This document shows positions 1-7,563 of a stretch of DNA of 34,700 nt, piece by piece. The stretch comes from Bacteroidales bacterium (lineage in GTDB: Bacteria > Bacteroidota > Bacteroidia > Bacteroidales > UBA932): contig JAILJO010000019.1 of NCBI GenBank assembly GCA_024694675.1, positions 1 to 34,700 of the forward strand, written 5' to 3'. Numbering within the stretch: position 1 is the first letter of the stretch; each line of letters begins with the position of its first letter. The translations under genes and the position numbers were made by a program. Under the pieces are notes generated by a model that searched no databases, was not told the origin of the DNA, and saw only the letters and a list, made by a program, of their open reading frames with translations.

Positions 1-1176
1 TTAAGGCCAGATATTGCTTAGCTGCTCAAACACTTCCGGAATGGTAGCCCAGCCAATGTTGTCCGCACCGATCCTGACCATTATCAGTTTTTTGTGCGGG
101 TTGATGTAAAGAACCTGATTATATATGCCTATTGCGTAAAAGCCCGGATACTGCCCTGTTTCAAAGCCTTCAAACCGAACGTCATACCAACTGTAACGGT
201 AGCTGGATCCGGGATAAAAACCGGTGGTCCTGCTTATCCATTCCTCGCTCACGATGCGTTTGCCGTCCCACATACCATTGTTCAGATAGAGGCGGCCTAT
301 CTTAGCCAGGTCTTTCAGGGTGCAGGTAATACCGCCGAAGGCATGAGCCGCACGATGCTTGCGGCTGTCGATATTGATCAGCGCCACCGACTCCATCTGC
401 AGCGGCTTCCAGACTTTCTCACTCAGGTAATCGGCATAATGCCTTCCTGTGGCACGCTCAATGACCACACCCAGAATAGCTGTGGTCATACTTTCATAGT
501 GGAATTTAGTTCCTGGATCGCAGCGGAACTTCAACCCCCGGATCTGCTTCACCATGTTATGCCCGTAATTCAGTCTCGCAATGGCGTTGACCGTCTTCAG
601 CTCCTTAATGTTGAACGAATATTCATCATCGAACTCCAGCCCGCTGAACATACATAACAGGTAACGGATGGTTAGCATCTCCCACCTGGGGTCTCTCCCC
701 TTCAGTTCCGGCAGGTATTTGGTGACGGGGTCATCGATGCTTTCTATATAACCTTCATCCACTGCGATGCCACACAGCAGCGATGTTATGGATTTGGACA
801 CGGAGAATACTGTTGCCAGACGGTCAGCCGAAAAATTGCCCCGGTACAACTCGTAAACGATATTGTCGTCATGGATAATCATTATCCCTTGCGTGGCGCT
901 TTTATTGGCCATCGCTTCGGGGAATGTCTGGTTTATACAATGTGGCGGCTCATTGTAGAAATGAAGAGTATCTATCCAATCTGCCCTTGATTCAGCCACT
1001 TTGAACCGGAACACCTGGTCGCCGTTGGGAATTGTATCATGAACATGATGTTCAAAACTGAAGATGCCCGGGCCGTCCAAACCGTCGGCGCGATATCCTC
1101 TTAACATTGAACACGAGGACATAACAATCCCATATGCAACGATAAATACTGTACTGATTATGCGGATAATAGACAT
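1..1176 (-). CDS. Serine hydrolase of the beta-lactamase/class C (PBP4*/esterase) family, lipoprotein
   Basis: The 391-residue protein starts with a hydrophobic signal and a plausible lipobox (MSSC, Cys22), so it is probably an envelope lipoprotein. The class C serine hydrolase fold is supported by the SxxK motif SVSK (Ser125 nucleophile, Lys128) and the second-box tyrosine in YES (Tyr227). The third box, normally HxG or KTG, is not obvious and falls near the YPGFYAIG segment around residue 345. The family includes D-aminopeptidases, esterases and carboxypeptidases, so the substrate cannot be assigned and antibiotic resistance is not implied. The stop codon is the first triplet of the window, so the CDS is complete. 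A TAnnTTTG-type box lies about 40 bases upstream. A second, diverged member of the family is at 12416-13735. Confidence 0.85.
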   Translation of the reverse strand: MSIIRIISTVFIVAYGIVMSSCSMLRGYRADGLDGPGIFSFEHHVHDTIPNGDQVFRFKVAESRADWIDTLHFYNEPPHCINQTFPEAMANKSATQGIMIIHDDNIVYELYRGNFSADRLATVFSVSKSITSLLCGIAVDEGYIESIDDPVTKYLPELKGRDPRWEMLTIRYLLCMFSGLEFDDEYSFNIKELKTVNAIARLNYGHNMVKQIRGLKFRCDPGTKFHYESMTTAILGVVIERATGRHYADYLSEKVWKPLQMESVALINIDSRKHRAAHAFGGITCTLKDLAKIGRLYLNNGMWDGKRIVSEEWISRTTGFYPGSSYRYSWYDVRFEGFETGQYPGFYAIGIYNQVLYINPHKKLIMVRIGADNIGWATIPEVFEQLSNIWP

Positions 1177-1201
1177 TGGTGATTCTTTTCAACAGTAAAT
1201 T

Positions 1202-1413
1202 TCATTTTAATGACACAAATGTACATAAAATCTCGCTGAAATCCCCTTCGGCGCAGCACTTATGGGAAAGATAGTCGTTGAAATAATCGCCCGTCTGCGT
1301 GGAAATATGTGTATCACGCGCAGGAAGGGCCAACCCCCAATCACCAACTTACTCGGAGTTGCTTTGTTATCCTCTATGTTATTGAAATAACGGTATAATT
1401 TGCTTAACTTCGC
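1202..1413 (-). pseudogene. Possible decayed gene fragment (frameshifted C-terminal remnant)
   Basis: On the minus strand an open frame runs from 1413 to about 1335 (reads AKLSKLYRYFNNIEDNKATP, then SKLVIG). It is continued in another frame from 1348 to a TGA at 1202-1204 (reads GDWGLALPARDTHISTQTG, then DYFNDYLSHKCCAEGDFSEI). The two frames join naturally at a run of five C on the plus strand (1334-1338), as expected for a single indel. There is no start codon and stops bound both parts, so no intact gene exists. The composition looks protein-like rather than random, but I do not recognise the family. The -7 box of the downstream gene lies inside its last codons. It may be chance; confidence is low. 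Confidence 0.35.
1216..1223 (-). promoter_or_regulatory. Bacteroidota -7 box for the serine hydrolase at 1-1176
   Basis: The minus strand reads TACATTTG, an exact match to TAnnTTTG. The start codon is at 1176, which would give a leader of about 35 nt. No experimental support; motif match only. Confidence 0.5.
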
Positions 1414-1433
1414 CTATATAAGAAGATGTATTT

Positions 1434-1703
1434 ATGAGTTTCAACGGTATAATTGTAGGAGCAGCGGTATTCCTTATTATCGGTATCTGTCATCCGCTTG
1501 TCATCAAAGCGGAATACCACTGGGGTAAACAGAGCTGGTGGATATGGCTTGTGGCAGGACTGGTCTTTTGTGCAGTTTCTCTGTTCGTGTCCAATGACAT
1601 ACTTCCCATGCTGGACGATGAGCTGTATGACATGCAGAGAACGGACCTCCACAATGAAAAGTATGCAGATTTTTTTGACTCCTTCGGATTCAGTGTCAAT
1701 TAA
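1434..1703 (+). CDS. Small DUF4491-like membrane protein with atypical C-terminus
   Basis: The 89-residue product has two hydrophobic helices (residues about 4-22 and 36-53) separated by a HPLVIKAEYHWGK segment. That segment strongly resembles the start of DUF4491 proteins (pattern FHPxVIKxEYxxGxxxWW). Members of that family normally continue with a second half carrying a conserved FEQ...KGWFP motif. Here it is absent and replaced by an acidic tail (residues 58-89) with no resemblance, so the gene may be truncated or fused to new sequence. Its last 8 bases overlap the end of the convergent GH43 gene. An imperfect -7-like element (TATAATTTG) lies near 1394-1402. Function is unknown for the family. 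Confidence 0.6.
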   Translation: MSFNGIIVGAAVFLIIGICHPLVIKAEYHWGKQSWWIWLVAGLVFCAVSLFVSNDILPMLDDELYDMQRTDLHNEKYADFFDSFGFSVN

Positions 1704-3267
1704 AAACCAGTGATTCCAGGGCACAGAGTGACTTACCTTTGGTCTCTGACTCAAAGGCAAGGAAGATTGCATGCTTTCCTTTGAGTTTACCGGCTTCCTG
1801 TACCGGAATCACAAATTCAGTCCCTTCCTGCGGCATGTCTGCGGTAAGCCTGGCAGAGCCCAGCACCTTTCCGCCCTGGGAGGCCCAGGGTCTGTCTACC
1901 CAGACGGTAATTGTGCCGTCCACACCTTCCGGAACCAGGCCAAGAGCCAGATTGGGTTTCTTCTTTATACCGTTGAAATTGAAGTATTTGTAGCCTACAA
2001 TTGCACCATCTGCAATATTGACTATGCGGTTTGTGTTGTTCCTCAATTCATAGGGAGCCTCAAAGCGGTCTTCCGTACCGTATCCTGGTTCGATATATGG
2101 TCCGCCGGTGTACCAGCAGGCAATACCTGCGGAATGTATCTCCATAGGATTAAGCCCGTTTAGCGCAAAGCCTTCAGAAGTGTACTCCCCTTCACTTATC
2201 TCCACTTTACCGCCATGACCTTCTTCCACATTTACGGTAACAGGTGCAACCATAGCCTGGCGGGAATACTCGTCACGGCCCGTCTGGCGGTGATAGAACA
2301 CGTACCACTGTCCGTTAATCTCACAGATACTCCCGTGAGTGTTTCCGGTTGGGCTTGCGCTGGCTATTATTTCTCCTTTCTCATTTATGTCACGTGCACG
2401 GCCATCAATAATAGTTCCGCCGTAGGTCCAGGGACCTAGCGGTTTGTCACTATAAGCATAAGCCAGTGTATAGTTGATGCCTGGCAGGTCAAACTCCCCT
2501 TCTGCAGTCCAGCGGCTGTAGATAAAGACATACTTATCCTTTATCTTGCGCATACTGGATGCTTCGAAGAAACGGAATTCCCCTTCCTGATTAAGGTTGG
2601 AAACCATGTCCTTAACTATCTCTGTGCCGGGTTTGAGCGTGGCCATGGTGGTTGGGTCAAGCTCCGCGCCGTTGGACTCGCAGAAGCCCCAGTAGCCGTA
2701 TACGCGGCCGTCATCGTCCACAAATACGCCGGGATCGAAGCCCATGATGCCTTCTGTAGCATACGGTTCGTCGTCACTCCAGTTGATTACCTCGAAAGGC
2801 CCGTCTGGACGCGAACTCTTTGCAACCATGGAATTGCGCTTCCAGCCCATGTTATTGGGATAGAGATAGTATGTTTTTGTTCCGTCCGGATTCTCTACGC
2901 AGCAGACGTCGGGGGCATACAGGACGTCTGCGAGGCCGTTCTGGTCAAGAAGATTTCCGTCTCTGTCATGCGTCACGCAGAGTATTACCCCGTCATATCG
3001 CCAGTTCCATAAACTGTCAACGGGTGCGGACCAAACAACCTGGTCACGGCCGCAGTACATGGTGCGCTCAATGTCATGGGAGCCGTAGATATAAACACGC
3101 TGAAGTCCCGGATGGTCAGGATCTTCAAATACATAGGGTTCACCGTCCGGAATGTGTTCCCAGAGTGGAAGGTAAGGATTGCCCTGTGTGGGCGCATCCG
3201 TAGCAGGGTTACAGGAAATGAGTCCGGTCATCAGGCAGATGAGGACGCTGAGGCAGGGATGACGCAT
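1696..3267 (-). CDS. Glycoside hydrolase family 43 lipoprotein with C-terminal CBM6-like domain
   Basis: The 523-residue protein has a lipoprotein signal (LISC, Cys19) and a five-bladed beta-propeller typical of GH43 from about residue 30 to 350. Candidate catalytic residues are Asp41 in IPDGEP (base), Asp178 in GFDPGVFVDDDG (pKa modulator) and Glu235 in FFEASSM (acid); these assignments are from motif resemblance. The last 150 residues look like a CBM6-type beta-sandwich. GH43 enzymes remove arabinose, xylose or galactose from plant polysaccharides; the specificity here is not decidable. It is the third gene of a minus-strand operon, starting 2 bases after the D-Ala-D-Ala dipeptidase. The GH5 enzyme is first, which suggests hemicellulose breakdown at the cell surface. 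Confidence 0.85.
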   Translation of the reverse strand: MRHPCLSVLICLMTGLISCNPATDAPTQGNPYLPLWEHIPDGEPYVFEDPDHPGLQRVYIYGSHDIERTMYCGRDQVVWSAPVDSLWNWRYDGVILCVTHDRDGNLLDQNGLADVLYAPDVCCVENPDGTKTYYLYPNNMGWKRNSMVAKSSRPDGPFEVINWSDDEPYATEGIMGFDPGVFVDDDGRVYGYWGFCESNGAELDPTTMATLKPGTEIVKDMVSNLNQEGEFRFFEASSMRKIKDKYVFIYSRWTAEGEFDLPGINYTLAYAYSDKPLGPWTYGGTIIDGRARDINEKGEIIASASPTGNTHGSICEINGQWYVFYHRQTGRDEYSRQAMVAPVTVNVEEGHGGKVEISEGEYTSEGFALNGLNPMEIHSAGIACWYTGGPYIEPGYGTEDRFEAPYELRNNTNRIVNIADGAIVGYKYFNFNGIKKKPNLALGLVPEGVDGTITVWVDRPWASQGGKVLGSARLTADMPQEGTEFVIPVQEAGKLKGKHAIFLAFESETKGKSLCALESLVFN

Positions 3268-3269
3268 TG

Positions 3270-4049
3270 CTATTTATTAAGCTGCTTTACGGGATTATTG
3301 AAGTAAGTGTCCGGATAGGGCTCGTCCTTGAGGGTGAAGTGCCACCATTCGGAGTCCAGGGGCTTGAAACCGTGGTCAAGCATGGCTTTTCTGAGAATCA
3401 TGCGGTTGGCAAACTGTTCTGCGGTAATGGAGCGGCCTGCGGAGGAAATACCACCGGTATACACGCCAGTTTCAGGGTTTCCGCAGAAATCCGGATGGCT
3501 TTCCTCACCGAACCAGTCGAAGGTTCCACCCATGTCAACCTCCTTTTCAGTTGCCATGTCAAATAGAGTGAGATCCACGGTGGAACCACGCGTATGGCCG
3601 CTTTTTGCCATAATATAATCCTGCTCAAAGAGGACGCTCTTGTCCAGGTCCGGATAGAAAAACTCCTTCATCCTTGTGTCCTTGAGATCGGCTGCCCAGC
3701 GGACGAAGTGGTCTACGCCGGCCTGAGGTCTGTAGGCATCGTATATCTTAAGGCGGTAACCTTTGGAGATGACATCGTCACTTACTTCCTTCAGGGCTTT
3801 AGCGGCCTCCTTTGTAAGCAGGGCCGTAGGCTGGAGATAACCATCAATCCTGTCTCCAACAAAGTTGTAGGTCCCGTAATAGCGGATTTCCAGAATTACG
3901 TCAGGCACAACATCAGTTATGATCACGAACGAATCTTCGAACGTGGTGTATTGCTCTACCCGTGCACATCCCCAGAGTACTGCCAGGGTGGCGAAAGCAA
4001 CGAATAATCTTCTCATAAAGCAATGAATAATCTTTTCATATAGAGTCAT
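3270..4049 (-). CDS. D-alanyl-D-alanine dipeptidase (M15D, VanX/DdpX type), probable lipoprotein
   Basis: The protein (259 residues from the first ATG) carries the M15D zinc site: SGHTRGSTVD (His152, Asp159) and EWWHF (catalytic Glu234, zinc ligand His237), plus the conserved arginine in DAYRP (Arg107). Such enzymes cleave D-Ala-D-Ala; in Gram-negatives they scavenge peptidoglycan dipeptide. The ATG at 4049 overlaps the stop of the GH5 gene (ATGA). An internal ATG at 4016 would give a cleaner lipoprotein signal ending LWGC (Cys28 of the longer form), so the true start may be 4016. The signal implies an envelope location. There are no VanH/VanA genes nearby, so this is not a vancomycin-resistance cassette. 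Being sandwiched between two glycosidases in one operon is unusual. Confidence 0.88.
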   Translation of the reverse strand: MTLYEKIIHCFMRRLFVAFATLAVLWGCARVEQYTTFEDSFVIITDVVPDVILEIRYYGTYNFVGDRIDGYLQPTALLTKEAAKALKEVSDDVISKGYRLKIYDAYRPQAGVDHFVRWAADLKDTRMKEFFYPDLDKSVLFEQDYIMAKSGHTRGSTVDLTLFDMATEKEVDMGGTFDWFGEESHPDFCGNPETGVYTGGISSAGRSITAEQFANRMILRKAMLDHGFKPLDSEWWHFTLKDEPYPDTYFNNPVKQLNK

Positions 4050-5356
4050 TTATATGCGGAAAGGATGGCATCTTTGGTTTCAGGCATGCTCCAGCGGGGA
4101 ACGGCACGGTCATTACCGTCCGACAGGCACATCCACATGAACGGAGCAATATGGTTCTCCCTGGCCTTGGCACAGAAGTACTCCGCAAACTTGGCTATCT
4201 GACTGTCCGTGCCGCCATTATCGTCACCCCATTCGCCGATGATTACCGGGACGCCAAGGCGGGTTGCGATGTAGGTATTAAGATTGGAGTAAAACTGGTC
4301 GATTTCCTTCTTCATGGACGTTCCGAAATCAGCGCTATTCCAGTACGAGTGTACCTGGACGGCAATATGACCAGGCGTACCGTATTCAGGCAGATCCATG
4401 TTCTTGAGAGGGTCCAGAAGGTGGTTGTTCCAGGTTCCCGCCCCACAGCATGCGCCGTAGGTATTCACTACGAGGTTCCTTTCAGCATTGTTCCCGCCTG
4501 TTTTACGGACAGTATCCACGAACAGTTTTGCATAACTGTTTATTCCATTATAGGCCGATGTTGCATCCGCAGCATTGTATTTTCCAGGAGCGGCGAAGGT
4601 GGCGAAGCACCAGGAATCGTACTTGTCCAGCATCTCGTTGTAGGACTCGAAAAGCAGCCTGGGACCATAGTCCTTGAAACGCTCTGCTATCTGCTCCCAG
4701 AGAGCCTGGTAGCGGTTTTTGGCGGCTTCAAAGCCTTCTTCTCCGGCTACCAGCCAGGCAGTGGGAGCAGCGCCGGTATCGTGATGGACGTTGAGTATGC
4801 AGTACATGCCTTCGTCAATCACGTAGTCAACCACTTCCTGGACGCGGTTCATCCAGGCAGCATCAACGTCGGTCCCTTCCCATCCCGTGGACATGTTCCA
4901 ATGCTCGTTGTCATGTAAGGTAATCTTACCCATATGCGGATACCAGGTTACAGGCACTCTTATGGCGCCAAATCCGGCAGCCTTGAACATGTGGATAAGT
5001 TCTCTGGTAGTAACAGGCTGTCCCCAGGCGGTTTCATAATCCTTCGGGGTGACATTCCTGTTATACCCTTCAATCCACATATGTTCAGTATCTCCGCTGT
5101 TGCTGTCAAGGGTATTGCCAAGATTCCAGCCGGCACCCATTTTCACGACTGCTTCCGCCGAGGAGTCGAAGACCTCATCTTCTGGTTCCGTTTCAGAACC
5201 GGGCTGCTGTTCCTCAGGCTTCTGCTCCTCCTGATTATCCACTGGCCTGGTATGCTTTGAGTGCATATCGTAACCGGTCACTACTTCGTCGCTGCAGGCA
5301 CACAAGGATGCAAGCAGAAACAGCGGAGCAAGTATGCGAATTAGTGTTTTTTTCAT
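4046..5356 (-). CDS. Glycoside hydrolase family 5 (endoglucanase-like) lipoprotein
   Basis: The 436-residue protein has a lipoprotein signal (LCAC, Cys21) and a Glu/Pro-rich linker (about residues 40-62). A GH5 TIM barrel follows, opening with GWNLGNTLDS and containing AWGQPVTTREL. The catalytic acid/base is Glu241 in SYNEM and the nucleophile is Glu375 in IIGEWGDD; HHDTG (191-195) fits the conserved barrel His. GH5 members with this opening act on beta-1,4-glucans such as cellulose, beta-glucan, xyloglucan or glucomannan. The exact substrate is not determinable. The linker after Cys21 suggests surface display. It is the first gene of the GH5-dipeptidase-GH43 operon, and a -7 box sits about 13 bases before the ATG. 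Confidence 0.9.
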   Translation of the reverse strand: MKKTLIRILAPLFLLASLCACSDEVVTGYDMHSKHTRPVDNQEEQKPEEQQPGSETEPEDEVFDSSAEAVVKMGAGWNLGNTLDSNSGDTEHMWIEGYNRNVTPKDYETAWGQPVTTRELIHMFKAAGFGAIRVPVTWYPHMGKITLHDNEHWNMSTGWEGTDVDAAWMNRVQEVVDYVIDEGMYCILNVHHDTGAAPTAWLVAGEEGFEAAKNRYQALWEQIAERFKDYGPRLLFESYNEMLDKYDSWCFATFAAPGKYNAADATSAYNGINSYAKLFVDTVRKTGGNNAERNLVVNTYGACCGAGTWNNHLLDPLKNMDLPEYGTPGHIAVQVHSYWNSADFGTSMKKEIDQFYSNLNTYIATRLGVPVIIGEWGDDNGGTDSQIAKFAEYFCAKARENHIAPFMWMCLSDGNDRAVPRWSMPETKDAILSAYK

Positions 5357-5367
5357 GGCTTTATTTT

Positions 5368-5398
5368 TACAAATATAATAATAATCGCTATATTTGTA
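5368..5398. promoter_or_regulatory. Divergent promoter pair forming a perfect 10-bp inverted repeat
   Basis: TACAAATATA (5368-5377) and TATATTTGTA (5389-5398) are exact reverse complements with an 11-bp spacer. Each contains TATATTTG, a match to the -7 element TAnnTTTG. The left box faces the GH5 operon (ATG at 5356) and the right box faces the DUF1846 gene (ATG at 5429). The arrangement means the two polymerase sites overlap, and the inverted repeat could also be read by a dimeric regulator. Confidence 0.6.
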
Positions 5399-5428
5399 TC
5401 CCGTATTTAAGAAACTATCTTTTCATTT

Positions 5429-6907
5429 ATGAAATACGGGTTCGACAACGCTAAGTATCTCAAAATCCAATCGGAACACATCAAGCAGCGCATCGCCGCC
5501 TTTGGCGACAAGCTTTATATGGAATTCGGCGGCAAACTCTTTGACGACCACCATGCCAGCCGCGTCCTCCCCGGATTCGAGCCGGACAGTAAGCTAAAGA
5601 TGCTCATGCAGATGAAGGACGATGCTGAGATTATCATCGTCATTAGCGCTGTGGACATCGAGAAAAACAAGATCCGGAGTGACCTTGGCATTACCTACGA
5701 TATGGACGTCCTTCGCCTGAGGGACGAGTTCCTGGCCAGGGGCCTTTCCGTCAACAGCGTCGTCATTGCCCATTTCAACGGCCAGGCCAGTGCAGAAGCT
5801 TACCGCAAGCGCTTGGAGAACATGGACATCAAGGTCTATTACCACCATACCATAGTGGGATATCCCCACAACGTGGCCCTCATAGATTCTGACGAGGGAT
5901 TCGGTAAGAACGACTATGTTGAAACGTCCAAGCCTCTTGTGGTTGTTACCGCCCCCGGCCCCGGCAGCGGCAAAATGGCCGTCTGCCTTAGCCAGCTCTA
6001 TCAGGAAAACAAGCGCGGAATCAAGGCCGGATATGCAAAGTTCGAGACTTTCCCCATATGGAACCTACCTCTCACCCACCCGGTGAATCTGGCCTACGAG
6101 GCCGCTACGGCAGACCTTGAGGACGTAAACATGATTGATCCGTTCCACCTGGACGCCTACGGAAAGACCGCCGTCAACTACAACCGCGACGTAGAAATAT
6201 TCCCCGTGATGAACGCCATTTTCATGGACATCTACGGAGAATCCCCCTACAAATCGCCCACGGATATGGGTGTGAACATGGCCGGCTACTGTATAAGTGA
6301 CGATGATATAGTCCTCAAGGCCTCCCTCCAGGAGATTATCCGCCGGTACTATACCGCCCTCTGCAATTTTGCTGACGGCAAAGCGACGGAAAATGAGGTG
6401 AACAAGATTTCCCTCCTTATGAAGCGTGCAGGAATCTCAACTGCAGACCGCCTGTGCACGGTAGCAGCGAAAGAAAGGACGGACAAATCCGGTCTGGCGG
6501 CGGCCGCCATCGAACTTGAAGACGGGACTATCCTCACCGGTGAGACCTCTCCCCTTCTTGGTCCAAGCTCAGCCCTCCTGCTGAATGCTCTCAAGCATGT
6601 TGCGGGCATCGCACATAACGTGAAACTCATTCCCCAGACCATGATAGAGCCCATCCAGAAGACCAAAGTGACTTACCTTCATGGTCACAATCCCCGTCTC
6701 CATACGGATGAAGTACTGGTCGCAATCTCCATGATGAGCCTCATTGACGAAAACTGCAAGCTGGCGCTTGAGCAGCTCCCCAATCTGGAAGGCGCCCAAG
6801 TGCATTCCACGGTCATGTTAAGCGAAGTGGACCGCAAGACCTTCAAGAAGCTTGGGATTGGCCTCACATGTGATCCTGTGAGGAAAATAAAGAAACGTCA
6901 GGCCTGA
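5429..6907 (+). CDS. DUF1846 (UPF0371) family protein
   Basis: The 492-residue protein matches the DUF1846 family over its full length: it starts GFDNAKYLKIQSEHIKQRI and contains RVLPGFEPDSK near residue 45, features I recognise for the family. No signal peptide, so cytoplasmic. A glycine-rich loop APGPGSGK (residues 175-182) looks like a nucleotide-binding P-loop after a hydrophobic strand (LVVVT), but the function of the family is unknown to me. It has its own promoter box at 5389-5396, giving a leader of about 28 nt. The 3' end overlaps the convergent LAB_N gene by 10 bases, with no terminator between. Length is normal for the family. Confidence 0.9.
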   Translation: MKYGFDNAKYLKIQSEHIKQRIAAFGDKLYMEFGGKLFDDHHASRVLPGFEPDSKLKMLMQMKDDAEIIIVISAVDIEKNKIRSDLGITYDMDVLRLRDEFLARGLSVNSVVIAHFNGQASAEAYRKRLENMDIKVYYHHTIVGYPHNVALIDSDEGFGKNDYVETSKPLVVVTAPGPGSGKMAVCLSQLYQENKRGIKAGYAKFETFPIWNLPLTHPVNLAYEAATADLEDVNMIDPFHLDAYGKTAVNYNRDVEIFPVMNAIFMDIYGESPYKSPTDMGVNMAGYCISDDDIVLKASLQEIIRRYYTALCNFADGKATENEVNKISLLMKRAGISTADRLCTVAAKERTDKSGLAAAAIELEDGTILTGETSPLLGPSSALLLNALKHVAGIAHNVKLIPQTMIEPIQKTKVTYLHGHNPRLHTDEVLVAISMMSLIDENCKLALEQLPNLEGAQVHSTVMLSEVDRKTFKKLGIGLTCDPVRKIKKRQA

Positions 6908-7557
6908 CGGTCCTGCTCTTTCTGAATCCTCTCCCTCTTTTCCTGGGCTACGCAAATCATAAGGTTGCGGATAGAAAAAAGAATGGAGAACTGGCCTATT
7001 ACAAGCACCCAGTCGTGACGTATCAGGCCATATATAATAATCATTGAAGAGCCCACCACAGCAAGAATCCAGTGCCCCAGTGGCAGTATGGATTCTTTTC
7101 TTTTGTAGCAGTACATGAGCTGATAAACAGAACGGATTTCGTATATGAACTGCGCCATAACGCCAAAGAGCAGAAGCTCCGGCGGGACATCTTCATTCCT
7201 GAGGAAAGAACTGACGAATCCAGGGAAATCCCTCATCATGAGACCGACTATAACAACCGGGAACAGCGCCTGTATCCAGATTACCCATTTGGGAACCTTC
7301 TTGTACAGGCCCAGGATGCTGATATTCCACATGTAGATATAGTAGCTCACGCTTTCTCCGAAGATAATGGAGAAATCCTTTCTGAGCCAGCCGTAAATGT
7401 ACAGGACAACAGCTCCTATGCTTGCCAGAACCCAGTAGACCGCCGGAGATTCCACTCTGTGGGATTTCTCCGACTTATACCACTGGATAATGATGCGGGT
7501 GCCGTAAATACCCATTCCCGCAAGTCCCAGCGCATATACCCATAATGGACTGTCCAT
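6898..7557 (-). CDS. LAB_N (lipid-A-disaccharide synthase N-terminal domain) membrane protein, duplicated domain
   Basis: The 219-residue integral membrane protein contains two copies of the LAB_N domain. The first (about residues 12-78) has GTRIIIQWYKSEKSHRVESP. The second (about 127-203) has FIYEIRSVYQLMYCYKRKES and ends with VIGQFSILFSIRNL, resembling the GQ...YxRNL signature. LAB_N is found alone or fused to LpxB in other bacteria and is thought to have a PQ-loop-like fold; its substrate is not known. The gene starts 6 bases after the end of the aminolipid synthase and is surely co-transcribed with it, which suggests a role in handling or moving membrane lipids or their precursors. That role is inferred. 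Confidence 0.85.
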   Translation of the reverse strand: MDSPLWVYALGLAGMGIYGTRIIIQWYKSEKSHRVESPAVYWVLASIGAVVLYIYGWLRKDFSIIFGESVSYYIYMWNISILGLYKKVPKWVIWIQALFPVVIVGLMMRDFPGFVSSFLRNEDVPPELLLFGVMAQFIYEIRSVYQLMYCYKRKESILPLGHWILAVVGSSMIIIYGLIRHDWVLVIGQFSILFSIRNLMICVAQEKRERIQKEQDRQA

Positions 7558-7563
7558 TCTCTT

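Noticed and set aside
1262..1390. 42-codon plus-strand frame in the first spacer
   Set aside because: No promoter, no family resemblance, and the opposite strand has a more protein-like reading.
1404..1772. 122-codon minus-strand frame across the DUF4491-like gene and the GH43 3' end
   Set aside because: Antisense to one gene and out of frame with the other; no recognisable motif.
3270..4049. Vancomycin-resistance gene vanX
   Set aside because: No vanH or vanA ligase genes nearby, and the protein carries an export signal; general M15D dipeptidases in Gram-negatives are not resistance genes.
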